From Atrina japonica (taxonomy: Eukaryota; Mollusca; Bivalvia; Pterioida; Pinnidae): DNA of 64,000 nucleotides. The stretch spans positions 157,054-221,053 of the forward strand of contig BROG01000919.1 of assembly GCA_030159075.1 (NCBI GenBank). Reading direction: 5' to 3'. Made by a program: the position numbers and the translations under genes. Positions 34,901 through 45,026 of the stretch are shown one piece after another; within the stretch, counting starts at the first letter, position 1, and the number at the start of each line of letters is the position of its first letter. The notes under the pieces were generated by a model that saw only the letters and a program-made list of their open reading frames with translations, was not told where the DNA came from and did no database searches.

Positions 34901-37900
34901 ATTCTGATCACTCTTATATTGGTTCTTATGCATTTCATCACCAATCAGATATTTATTTAATTTCTGACATTTATCAAAATAAATGATTCATACCTTTGAC
35001 AAAAGTCGTAGATAACTTTTCTATTTTGTCCAAAGAACAGACTTTATCTTGACTGGCTCAAATGTTATACAGAACAGTAAAGTCATGGACAGATATTCAG
35101 AACAACAAAATAGAAAGACCCCATCCACTCCAAAATATTTGATCACTAAAGAATTAAAAGTGGCAAGAATGTTTTGTAAAAGAAAGGGTACTTCAACACT
35201 TCTCTTTAAAATTAACAAAGAAAAATCAAATGTGAATCATGGTGGCTCCATTGGTCTCCTGGTTTTTGGTTTTTTAAAGCCATTTGAGTTTCCACTTTTA
35301 TCAAAATAACATTTGATAATCAATTGCTATTTTGTAGCTGCAGTACTCTAAAGGTATTACTGGTAGTCATTTTACTACCACTGTGTACAGATGGAACTAA
35401 AACCTGGTGTTGTCTACTCTTTTTTAAAAAGTAACAGTACACTTTGGAACAAAAACCAACCTCAGATCTTGTCAAAGACGAACACTCTTCCCATGAAAGC
35501 CAAGTCACTTACGAAGAATTAAAAGTCCAATAACTCTGGAACATATTGCTAATGTGAGCTATGATCCAACATCTCCCAAATCTTGTTGATAATATAACTT
35601 ACATACCAAATTTGGTTAAAATTTCTATAAAAAAATTCATATTGTTCAATGGAAATCAAAATGTTTCAAATAGATGGACCAAAAACGATTTGTCCTCCAA
35701 TGTTTGGTGACAGGGATTTTCCACCCTATCATACTGGGCCAAAATAAGGCCCCATTCCCAATGCAAAATCTATACATTTTTCCCCAATTTGCAGTCGAAA
35801 TTTCCCAACTGAAGTGAAATGACAACGATTTGAAGAGATTCTTGTATTTTCACATAGTTTTGTGTATTTCAAGATTTCCAAATTTCAATAAAATGTTGCT
35901 AAAATTCCCAATTCAAAAGGCCCAGGCCCCATTCCCAAAAGAGTGTGGAAAATCCCTGTGTGATCTGATAATTCAGGCAAGCAGAATTTGTCAACAACAT
36001 GCTACCAGAATTTACTAACCTTGTTACAATGTGAGCATTCCAAGCCAGAGATCCAACTCTTGAAGCATGTCCACTCATAGTTCTCATCAGTTTCTGAGAT
36101 CCAGCATCCCACAGCTTAACAGGTGAAACAATAGAAACTTATGATACAAGTGTGTAATGCATAACTAATACATATGATATAAAATCTATAGAATCATTTT
36201 ACGAACTGTAGCTGTGGTCCTGTGACTTTGAGTGGCAAAATGATACAGAAACCCGCGAAAACATAGACATCGTTATATGGTAACTGATTGTTTCTTGATG
36301 TCATTTTCCTGGGAATCTGTATCATTTTGCCACCCAAAGTTACAAGGCCACAGTTACAATGAAAGGGTCTATTGAATTTTTAATGAATAAGCAAAAGTCC
36401 TATGCAATCAGTAAGTATGGCATACATGACATCCTAAGACATTCCGATATTCACTGGGGTCCTCTGTAGCAGGAGCCTGGTGATTACAAAGCTGACCTCT
36501 ACTACTACTAATAGACAATTTGCCAGTGTGATCTCCACTTGACGCTAAGATGATTATGTGAAGAAGTTTGTCAGTTTACTAGCAGAAAGCTGGAGGTCTT
36601 TCCCTGGGTACAATGTAACCAGATATCCCCTTCCACCATTAAAAAATGGTCGCCATCCCATAACTTAACAAGATGTGTTTGTTAAACACAAATGTCCACG
36701 TCCTGTAACAAAGTCCTAAGAAAATGGTTGAAAGTCAAGGTCACTAGGTAAAACTTTCAATCAAAGTGGTTGAGTGTGGCATAAGAGAAGATAAGCATGT
36801 AAAAATTACCTGGACATTTCCTGTGTTTGTTCCTACTGCCAGTATGTTTCCCTCTTTGACCCAAGACACACATGATACATAGTCATCTGTACTTTGCATC
36901 TCTAGAAGTTGCGTAATTGTACCAGAGTTAGCATTCCAAAGATACACAGCACCACCAAGAGCCACCGCTAGGTGGTTGTTTACAGACCAGTCTAGAAGAT
37001 TTAGATCTGAAATTTATGTTAATATCATATAACAATTTACTCTTATACTTTCTTCCAAAAAAACAAAAAATGTATCAGCATTCTATCAATTTACCCATCT
37101 GACATACCAATGACCTACAATGTAGTCATCCATATATTTTGACTTGATAGATACAATATCTGAATATTATCAGAATAATATCTGAATTCAATATTTTAAT
37201 ACTAATTCAAATGTCTAGACGTTTTTCTCACAGTAATATGACCATACAAAAAATAAACAAGTGACAGCATTACTTTGCAATTTATAATACCGGTAATAAA
37301 CTATCATTCAAACTTGAAAGTCAATAAAATTCAAGTTAATATGAAAACAAAGACATCCATTTTCAATCTCAACATTCAAAATCAGTTCAGTTACAGTGCA
37401 TTCTCAGAGACTCAGTTTTATTCATTTTGTCATCCTGGAAAAAAAAATTATGCATGAAACACAGAAATCATCCATAACTTATGGGAAAACCCCAAGATAC
37501 TTTAAAATATGATTTCAAGAACTCTGGAAGTCTGGGATAGAAATACTTACAGTAGTCATCTAAGAGATCTGGGGCATCTAAAATTCTGTCAGGCTGCTGT
37601 GGAATTTGTCTCGTGGATGTAGCCTTTGGTGCCATGACTTTTCCTGTGCTGTATAGAACCTTGAGGTTGTTTGTGTGTCCTGTATTTGTATGAGAGAATA
37701 CCATAGAATTGTTGCAATTGCATGGATCATACAACCAATGAACAACAATTTCAAGCATTTCATAGGACTTTTCATGGAATTTCTTCAAGCAATTATCACT
37801 GGGTAGATTAAATAATTTAAGCCAAAATGGCAAAAATAATAAAAAAAAAATGAATGTGTTTGATGTTAATAACCCAACCCCAACTTTTTAGACAGTTTTG

Positions 37901-40900
37901 CCCCAATACCAGGAATTTTTTGTTATATAAAAATCTGAAATTTTGTCACTCAAGAATATACATATAAAAATTAATAATAATAATAATAAAAATATGCCCC
38001 CCCCCCCCCCTCTAAAATTATTTGCCGGGACACTTCAAACAAATAATTACAAATGTATTTAGTGAAGGTCTTATGGTCAAAAACCTACATTGGTGATGTT
38101 TTTCTCGACTCCATAAATTTTTATTCAATAATTGTTTTATGACTTAGATTTCAAGGATGCCATACATATCAAACATATACAAGCACACACAAAAATAAAT
38201 GAGTCACATGTAAGGAGGCTCAAAATTAAAATCTTTTTACTTCAGGGTTTGCGCTGAGCTTCACTTATAAATACTTATAAATACATCTTCAAAATTATCA
38301 TCATGAACAGGGACTGATAACCCTGTATATTAACCAATGTCATGCAAGTGTATTGGATGTGTGCTAATTACACACAAACATTAACAGGTTGATTACCTGT
38401 TTATTTCGTTATCAATACCTATAAACATTATACATATGGTCGGCCCTATATGTACACATAAACACAATTAAAAAGATTAATAATTTATTCATTTCATGAA
38501 ATGTGTATAATAATCCTTAAAGATTTTACTGATTCATCTTGAATAACTGAGAAATGTTGAAGAGAAACCGTTGTGTCTTCTAAAGCCCCATTCACACAAT
38601 CAAAGTTTTCTTGGTCAAAGTTTTTGATGCAAACTTTGATAACGTGAACGGTCAAAGAAAACTTTAATCGAAGTCCATCAAAGAACTTTGAAGGAATAGA
38701 AACTCATCCTATTTTCCTTCAAACTTTAAAGGATTGATGGAATTCAGCCAATCAAAACAGATATTTAATATGGAGTAATCAATGTTTACATTGGTGCATG
38801 TGTCTTTCCTGCATTTTCTTGTACAAGTCGCTCAAAAAACTTTGATATTGTGAACAAGTAACTACATCAAAGAAAACTCTGACCAATATTTTTGATGGAC
38901 TTTGACAAGGAAATCTTTGATTGTGTGAATGGGGCTTAAGATGTCCAGTACCACAACATTAGCTGTACAGTGTAATGGGTGTATCTTAAAGATGTCATAT
39001 AATTATTTGGAAGAGAAAACTGGATATTGTTTTTTGAAAAAAAAATTGGGGGGTGGGGGAAGATATGAATTATGTTTGGAAATATAACCCAGTATTAAAG
39101 ATAAAATAAATAAAAATGTCTTGTTCACAAATATTTCTCAATAACATTTATCTATTATACCATCTTGTGCCTTTGGAGCTTTTTCTTGGAATGACAAGAT
39201 TTTTGCATCTTGTGGATTTTGGCCTTTGTTCAGGGCATCGTTTAACTGCTGTGCATACGGAATTTTGGATGGGGTTAACGCTTCATCATTTTCTTTCATG
39301 AGAGCATAGTATCCCAGGTCTTTGTCTGTTGTTGATCTATTAGGAATGAATCTGCAAAAAAAATCACAAAAACTTGTTCAATTTACTGTTAGGATTCTTC
39401 TATTTATATCAAGTATCATACTATTTCATACTTTTCATAAAGGATTTAAACACAAAATTTGCAGAGATGACCCATTTTAAAATCTAAATTAGGTAGTTTG
39501 TTGTAACTGCAAACAGTTACAGAAAGTCTCCCAAACAAATGACCTCTTCTACAGAGAATGCAACATGTAAGTTCCACAATGTTCATTTGGTGTCCATTGT
39601 CAGAGGCATATAAACACTAGTTTATGTGAGAAAATAACATTTCTGTAACTTAGAAGATATCCCTCCTCGAAACCCACCGAATTAAAACCAAGCTGAAACT
39701 TGAAACCTTCTGGAAAAGTATATGCTGATATCATATCCATAAAAGTTTAAGTTTAGAAAATAAATTGACAGAATGGACATTCACTGATTCAAAGTTGTTA
39801 CATGTACATGTAGGTCCTTAGACTCACATGGTCAGGAAATGACAAGGTCCTTAAAGTAAAATAATAAAATACCTAAGTCCCCGAACTTCCACTTAATGAA
39901 TGTTCAGCCCCTGTACATATACAATGTATGTACAGCTCTATAACAACATTTTTAAGTAATTTAATATAGCTAAATTTTGCTCATAGACTTCTGTTTCTTT
40001 GTGAATAAGACACCAGTGGTCTTATTCACAAAGAAACAGAAGTGTATGACTTGCACTTAAGTACAACTCTTAGAGTAACGATACATCGATATTTACAAAA
40101 ATACTTAGACTTAGACATACATTTTTTTGTGAATAAGGCCCGAGGTACTTTAGACAAAAGAATGATACAGCGAATTAAACTTCAACAAAAATATCTCAAA
40201 AAATCAAATACAAACTTGAAACAAAAGATAAGAAAAGCCTTTGAAGGTAGCCTGTTCATACTCTTTTAGTGTTGCATTACATTCACCAACAAAATAACCA
40301 CTTTATATGGAGATGTCAACAGCTATAGGTGAAGTGCAACAAAATTTAACTGATATATGGACTGAAGCCACTGAGGTGAGGGTTCATTAAGTGAAAATAA
40401 AAACAACAATAAAACAAATTATATGGTATTGTTTTTTTTTACTTCAAAAGTGTCGCTTAGCTATTATTTAGAACTAAGCTGATACATTCTACATTATTTA
40501 CCCTCAAGTTTGAAAAACACTACAGGTACTACCTGTCCTGTTGCCCTTGCTGTTTAGCAGGTGTTTTGCTGGGGGTCTTTGATGGATGTTTCTGCGATTT
40601 TCCAGGTGTTTTGCTGGGTGTCTTTGTTGTTTTTCCTGTGAATGGTGTTTTGGGGGTTTTTGATGGAGTTTTGGCAGACTTTGGTTTCCATGGTGACAGT
40701 GGACCACCTGCTGTAAATTAAACAAATCGTATTTGTTTACTTCATAATATGTATATGAATGTACATGTATCTAGTATCTGCCCACTTTATGGGAAAAAGC
40801 AAAGCATTGTACATTTAAAGTTAAAGACATAAAAAATTGAAACTGAAATTTTTAAGGGTAGAAATTTAAACGACTCAGATTGTCCAAGAATGGTGGAAAA

Positions 40901-41697
40901 AATTCAAGCATGGTGCACAAACATTGTGAATCTGCGATTCTCGAATTATGAAAATGAAAGTACTGACTTTACTATTGCGCCATCATATGTTTTCGATGAT
41001 ATACATGTGATGAATTCTACAATTTAATTATGTATTCGTTAACATCAGATCATTCGGAAGTAGAGCTGTCATCATATATCGTCATTGCAATAACTCACGA
41101 TTCTGGATATCATGAAAACACTTAAGCATCGTGATATCACTGACTCCAATGAAAAGAAAGTCTTTGTATTTAGTATGTACTTGAGCTACCTAAACATACA
41201 CTTATCACCTTTATTGTTGTGAAACTCCTCAAAAATATTTTTTTTTACATTTATTATGTGTCTGTCTTACTGAGGGGATGTTATGCCTGAAATAAACAAC
41301 AACAACAACAACAACAAAAACCCACTGCTCACCTTAATTCGCATAGTCAGCAAGAATAATACTTTATTTAATTCTGTGGAATATTGCGATATTATTGCAA
41401 TTATATCGGAAAAAAATTACCGATCTGGTGATGCTAATCTCAATCATTATAACAGCTCTATTTGGAAAGGTCCCTAGATCGCAAAAAACCCAAGATGACA
41501 GGGTACATTTATACATAAAAGTCAAAACCTGAAATATATTCAATATCTAATAAGTCACATGAGAAGCTCTAAATACCTGGAATATTTAGATTTGCCTCTG
41601 CAGTTTTTCTCTCCCAGCGACTGACAGGACCATTCTGAATGGGTGCATCCATCCGTGTCACTTCAGACAGCATATTTTCAAAGTTGAAATGAGCCAT
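28787..41697 (-). CDS. CDC20: Cell division cycle protein 20 (APC/C co-activator); one internal exon not found
   Basis: Activator and substrate receptor of the anaphase-promoting complex. Coding exons: 41697-41577, 40710-40533, 39351-39161, 37679-37551, 37006-36810, 36114-36020, 34725-34497, 31655-31530, then 28974-28787 with the stop. Phases agree through residue 422. The start is ATG in strong context (GAAATGG). Landmarks: [12 protein letters not shown] at residues 18-29; seven Thr-Pro sites in residues 55-91; C-box DRFIPNR 99-105; KEN box 119-121; MAD2-binding KVLYS 170-174; DRILDAP and WD40 blades from about 207; C-terminal IR tail (MMRSSIR). These separate it from FZR1/CDH1. The exon for the segment between DTSSQ (422) and GHVARV is absent between 31530 and 28974, and direct joining of the flanking exons breaks the frame. 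Either that exon is lost in the assembly or this allele is damaged. Confidence 0.95.
30060..30290. repeat. Imperfect direct duplication (~140-bp period)
   Basis: AGCTTTTCATAATGATTATC, then TGTTGCCC, then CCTAAGTAGTTTTGGGTCAC and AAACTTGACAAGGA recur as AGCTTTTCATATCCATGATT, then TGTTCTTTGCCC, then the same CCTAAG segment. Confidence 0.75.
30560..31050. repeat. ACACAAATATGTACACA minisatellite (~26-bp unit)
   Basis: Units of CAGCATCACACACAAATATG plus TACACA, with variants. The repeat creates long spurious frames on both strands. Confidence 0.92.
31145..31560. repeat. Repeat array derived from the 3' end and 5' splice site of a CDC20 exon
   Basis: The minus-strand end of exon 31655-31530 (TGTTAGTGCCGTGGATACTA, then GCTCACAG, then GTAATATATC) recurs in the intron beside it. 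Copies with a GTAATAT donor lie after 31375, 31282 and 31228, with degenerate copies near 31150, 31335 and 31440-31490. The spacer includes TTCATAGTTAAT. The array therefore contains several donor-like sites behind exon-like sequence. Confidence 0.85.
32760..32945. repeat. Dispersed repeat; second copy (33885-34390) carries a MITE insertion
   Basis: AAAAGTAGGCCAAGGTTGCT, then AGGTCAAAAGTCAAGGTGC, then TGAAAGCCCTAGTCATAAGA and AAATATTAAAGCC. The second copy has the same order but is interrupted after GAAAGCTCT by the MITE at 33937-34340, then resumes with TGGTCATAAGAAAT. Confidence 0.75.
33937..34340 (+). mobile_element. GGGCCC-type MITE, full copy nested in another repeat
   Basis: Inverted termini of about 40 bp: GGGCCCAAAGTCACCAAATT, then TACTCAGTACTCAAGCTCAA; the reverse complement at the right is GGGCCCAAAATCACTAAATT, then the same TACTCAGTACTCAAGCTC. 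404 bp, no coding frame. It lies in the CDC20 intron between exons 34497 and 31655. Other copies: 27242-27550, 58024-58410, and part at 22075-22205. Confidence 0.85.
35711..35958. mobile_element. MITE with CAGGGATTTTCCAC termini (hAT-like ends)
   Basis: CAGGGATTTTCCACCCT at the left, and the reverse complement of GTGTGGAAAATCCCTG at the right. The inside has ATTCCCAA / TTGGGAAT-like arms (GGCCCCATTCCCAA at both ends). CAGGG starts are usual for hAT elements; I cannot see a clean 8-bp target duplication. Confidence 0.65.
36204..36360. mobile_element. 157-bp MITE with ~45-bp inverted termini
   Basis: AACTGTAGCTGTGGTCCTGT, then ACTTTGAGTGGCAAAATGAT at the left; the right end reverse complemented is TTGTAACTGTGGCCTTGTAA, then CTTTGGGTGGCAAAATGAT. 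In a CDC20 intron. Confidence 0.8.
37840..39160. other. CDC20 intron, otherwise unique sequence with one MITE
   Basis: No exon recognised. It contains a TAA triplet run (about 37971-37990), a C tract near 38000 and the MITE at 38581-38938. Confidence 0.55.
38581..38938. mobile_element. MITE with AAGCCCCATTCACACAATCA termini
   Basis: Left AAAGCCCCATTCACACAATC, then AAAGTTTTCTTGGTCAAAG; right, reverse complemented, TAAGCCCCATTCACACAATC, then AAAGATTTCCTTGTCAAAG. 358 bp, with several internal TTTGATGGACTTTGA motifs in both orientations. No coding frame. Confidence 0.85.
39987..40140. mobile_element. GGTCTTATTCACAAA MITE with a perfect head-to-head 25-bp arm
   Basis: 40018-40140 is bounded by GGTCTTATTCACAAA and TTTGTGAATAAGGCC. 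Immediately left, 39987-40011 is the exact reverse complement of 40019-40043 (ACTTCTGTTTCTTTGTGAAT and so on), separated by ACCAGTG, making a perfect 25-bp stem. Confidence 0.8.
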
Positions 41698-44600
41698 TTC
41701 TGCTTTCTCTTCACTTTCAGCTTCTACATGTATATAATATAACATTCATATGTCATTATGTGTAGGCCTAGACTACCCATACATGTATGTGTAATAAAAT
41801 ATGTTTATAGCTCTACCATGTTTACTGGTCAGCAATCAATTCTCGCCAACTATTTTTAACCCGTGTGGAACGTGCAAACACATGCATACTTTCACAGAAT
41901 TTTTGTGTGTCCTGGACAAGACACTATTCTGATTGCCGACGAAAAGAAAAAAGATTTCTCCAAGAAACTAGAAAATATCAGGTAAAATAAAACAAGTTGG
42001 CAAGAATTCATACTTGAAGAGAATTGGTTGCTGACCAGTAAAACAAAGACCAGGTTTAACTCACTTTTGAAAAGGACAGTTATTTTTAGGGAATCATACC
42101 GTAACAGGTAAGGTAAATGTGAAAGGACAGACTGGGATTTGAATAATTCCTTTCAAGCCTTTGGGGATTCTGCCATACTGCCCCCGCCTGACGGGCCAAA
42201 AATCTCCAAAGGGATTAGGATTTGAACCCAGACTTACCTGTAATCTATGCAAGGTTCACCCTGTCATTAGCCAATTTTGCCACTGAATACTTTTTTCAAG
42301 ATTGGCTAATTTTCTGGCTAAATGTAATATTTGTTATCAAAAAACTTTAAAAGGAATAGCACAATCACTCAAATTTCTACCTTTGACAAATTTATGGTGG
42401 ATGTTTGATTTAAAATTACATGTTTTCTTACCAAAATGCCATTTAAAATCAAAGTACTGATACAAGTTGATGGCAATCGTAAGTTTTAATAAGGTACAGT
42501 ACACTCAGTATACTGAATACTTTTTAATTTGGTAAAATTAGGTTTTACAAAAAAAAGTAACTAAAAATCAGTCAGGCATTTGGCCTGACTTGAGTACTGA
42601 TGGCTTATTTTTTATGCAACAAACTACATAGATCAGCGATATGATTATAAAATCTTGTGTTTATAAACATCGTTTCATCGATGTTAAATTTCTATGTGAC
42701 AGGACAGTATTATACCCTTACGCTATACTTCCTGTCAGTAGCCTTAAATCTCTATGTCAATATGTGTACATGTAAAACATTTTCCCAACTTCAAAGACTG
42801 TCACGAGTTTCTTATCAGTTAAGATCACATGAATGAGGAATGAGACAACATCTATGTCCAACTTCACAGGTAGATCTTGCCAATACACAGTAAGGGAAAC
42901 TTGACCAAAACTCTTTTGCATAATTATTGTGTGCAAGAATTGTTAACGGTCCAGTCTATTGCTTTTAATGTCAATTCTATCACAAGAGTATATTGGTAAA
43001 ATATAATAGAAAAGTAACATTCTAAAGCAAATTTATAATATCTTAAAATCCATAAAGGATGCTGAACTGACCTTGAATAGCATATATTTCAACAAGTCTT
43101 GTAGACCTATATTTTTCAGCGAATTGTTACTATATTTTAGTCATTTTAAAAAGCAAAAATATATGAATAAAGTGTGATTTGGAAATTTTAATCTTGAAGT
43201 TGAGTTTATGTTGCTGGAATGCACATACATGTGTAATTTTACATCAATATAATGTGTTATTAACCCCCACACTGCAAAATCTGCTTTGACTTGTTCCCAA
43301 TAAACAACTTAGCATAACATAACTGCATGGATGTTCCATCAACTCGTAAAAATGGTAATTAGACTCTCTGTTTGTTTTGTTTTCTTATACTCTATAGCCA
43401 TTTTTATTTATGTGATGAAACTGAAAGTTCTACAGTACAGAAAGTTGAAGTTGTACATAATCTTGAAGATGAACACTGTTAAAGTGTTAATCAGGATTTG
43501 ACTCACCGAAGTAAATCTTAAAAATTGTTGTTCTTTTGAATTAATGTGAAAAATTTACTTGAAATGAAGATGACTTTTTCACATTACGTTTGAGTTATGT
43601 AAACAATGCAGTATTGATATCTCTAGTACATTACCAATAGGTCGATAAGTGTGATTCTTTCTTTCATTGATTTTCAGATTTTCGAAGAAGGCGCTACGTA
43701 GTCACGTGATGATCATGGTCGTTTCTAGGTTCGACAAATTACCTAAAGAGTGCAATCTTGGCCAATTGACACCCAAAACAGCGATACAAAGTTTAATGCT
43801 TTATACATCACAATCTTGAATTGTTAAGAATATATTTCATAATAAAACGTGCTATTAAGAATTAAAATTAGAACATGAAAAAGCCAAGACAACTATGACT
43901 TTACATGAGATATGGTCTAATTAGCTTGAAAATCCATTTTTTCTGTCAAGACATAAACATATGCAAAATAAACTCGTTTACATTCAGATTTATTTCTCTG
44001 ATACATGAAATTCCAATAAAAATGCCACGGAAAAGCAATTACACGAAAACAAGTTGTTATTGACGAATTTGTTTCTCTAACAAATAACTCAAGGGCAGTA
44101 ACTAGTTGCAAGGTTTTTCGTGTGTAACGTAACAATTTTATGATATTCGAAATCCGGAACTGAAGACGATGCATATTTGAATATTAATGATAAAAAGACA
44201 GCTATGTATTTCTTTAATTGACATTCTTTTTATAATACATCACATAATTTATTTCCGTTTTCAATTCACGGCGTCTCAGAAGATTTCTACAATGAACCTT
44301 CATTGTTTTATTAAAATTTCCATCGAAACCAGTACACTCGAAATATGAAAAAAAAAATACCAGGCCGTTATTGCTATTTTCAGCATCGCCTCGGTAGACG
44401 CCATTTTCTGTATACTACTATAGTCTTGTTAAACCGTTTGTATATTTTTCCGGACATAGCTGTTAGTGTTTGGGTCTTTCAAAAATTCATTATTCACATA
44501 TGACATTTATCATACATACTTCTCTGGGTGAGGCGGACCCGCAACATATTTTACAACACTCATCCTTCTCCTCACATTATGCGGACCGATTAAGTTCATT

Positions 44601-45026
44601 TTCGCGGAGATATTTTTCGCATATTAATGCGAAAATTCTGTAAATTTTTTTTTTAGTAAATATGATGTGTTCGTGATCATAAAACATTTTGTTGTGGCTA
44701 TTCAAAACACGATGTTTGTCGTACTCGAGTATAATTAATCGAAAGTGCCTCTATCAGAAAACGGGAGCTGTAAGTGATTTTTTTCGAGTTAGATTGGATT
44801 TATATGAACTTTGCCGCATTGTTTGGATTCAGCTCATTCATCTTTAGATAGCCATCGTATTTATATAAACTCGAGTTTTTCCGCGAAATAAATTTGCCCT
44901 ACGAATGAGCCCAACAAGCTTCCGTATGTATTTAATGGTAATAAAATCGTTTAATTTTCGTGACTTGAATTTTAAAATGTTCACTACCAGATAATTTTCT
45001 TGCTATCCGTGAGCATAAAAGTAGTG
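41698..45026. promoter_or_regulatory. Divergent intergenic region between CDC20 and the SLC16-like gene
   Basis: 3.3 kb between two head-to-head start codons. A possible acceptor (ACATGTAG, minus strand) about 27 bases upstream of the CDC20 ATG suggests a non-coding 5' exon further right. A CACGTG E-box lies near 43703. No TATA box is convincing. One MITE (41819-42043) and unclassified AT-rich sequence fill the rest. Transcription starts cannot be placed from sequence. Confidence 0.4.
41819..42043. mobile_element. MITE with TTTACTGGTCAGCAA termini
   Basis: TTTACTGGTCAGCAATCAAT, then TCTCGCCAAC at the left; the right end reverse complemented is TTTTACTGGTCAGCAACCAA, then TTCTC. About 225 bp between CDC20 and its probable promoter. 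Confidence 0.7.

Noticed and set aside
40042..40269. 75-codon lysine-rich plus-strand frame
   Set aside because: It starts inside a MITE and runs through AT-rich CDC20 intron; no similarity to a known domain.
42120..42250. Inverted TTTGGGGATT / AATCTCCAAAG motifs with a box-B-like AGGATTTGAACCCAG
   Set aside because: Suggestive of a minus-strand tRNA-derived SINE, but the head and ends are too diverged to define.
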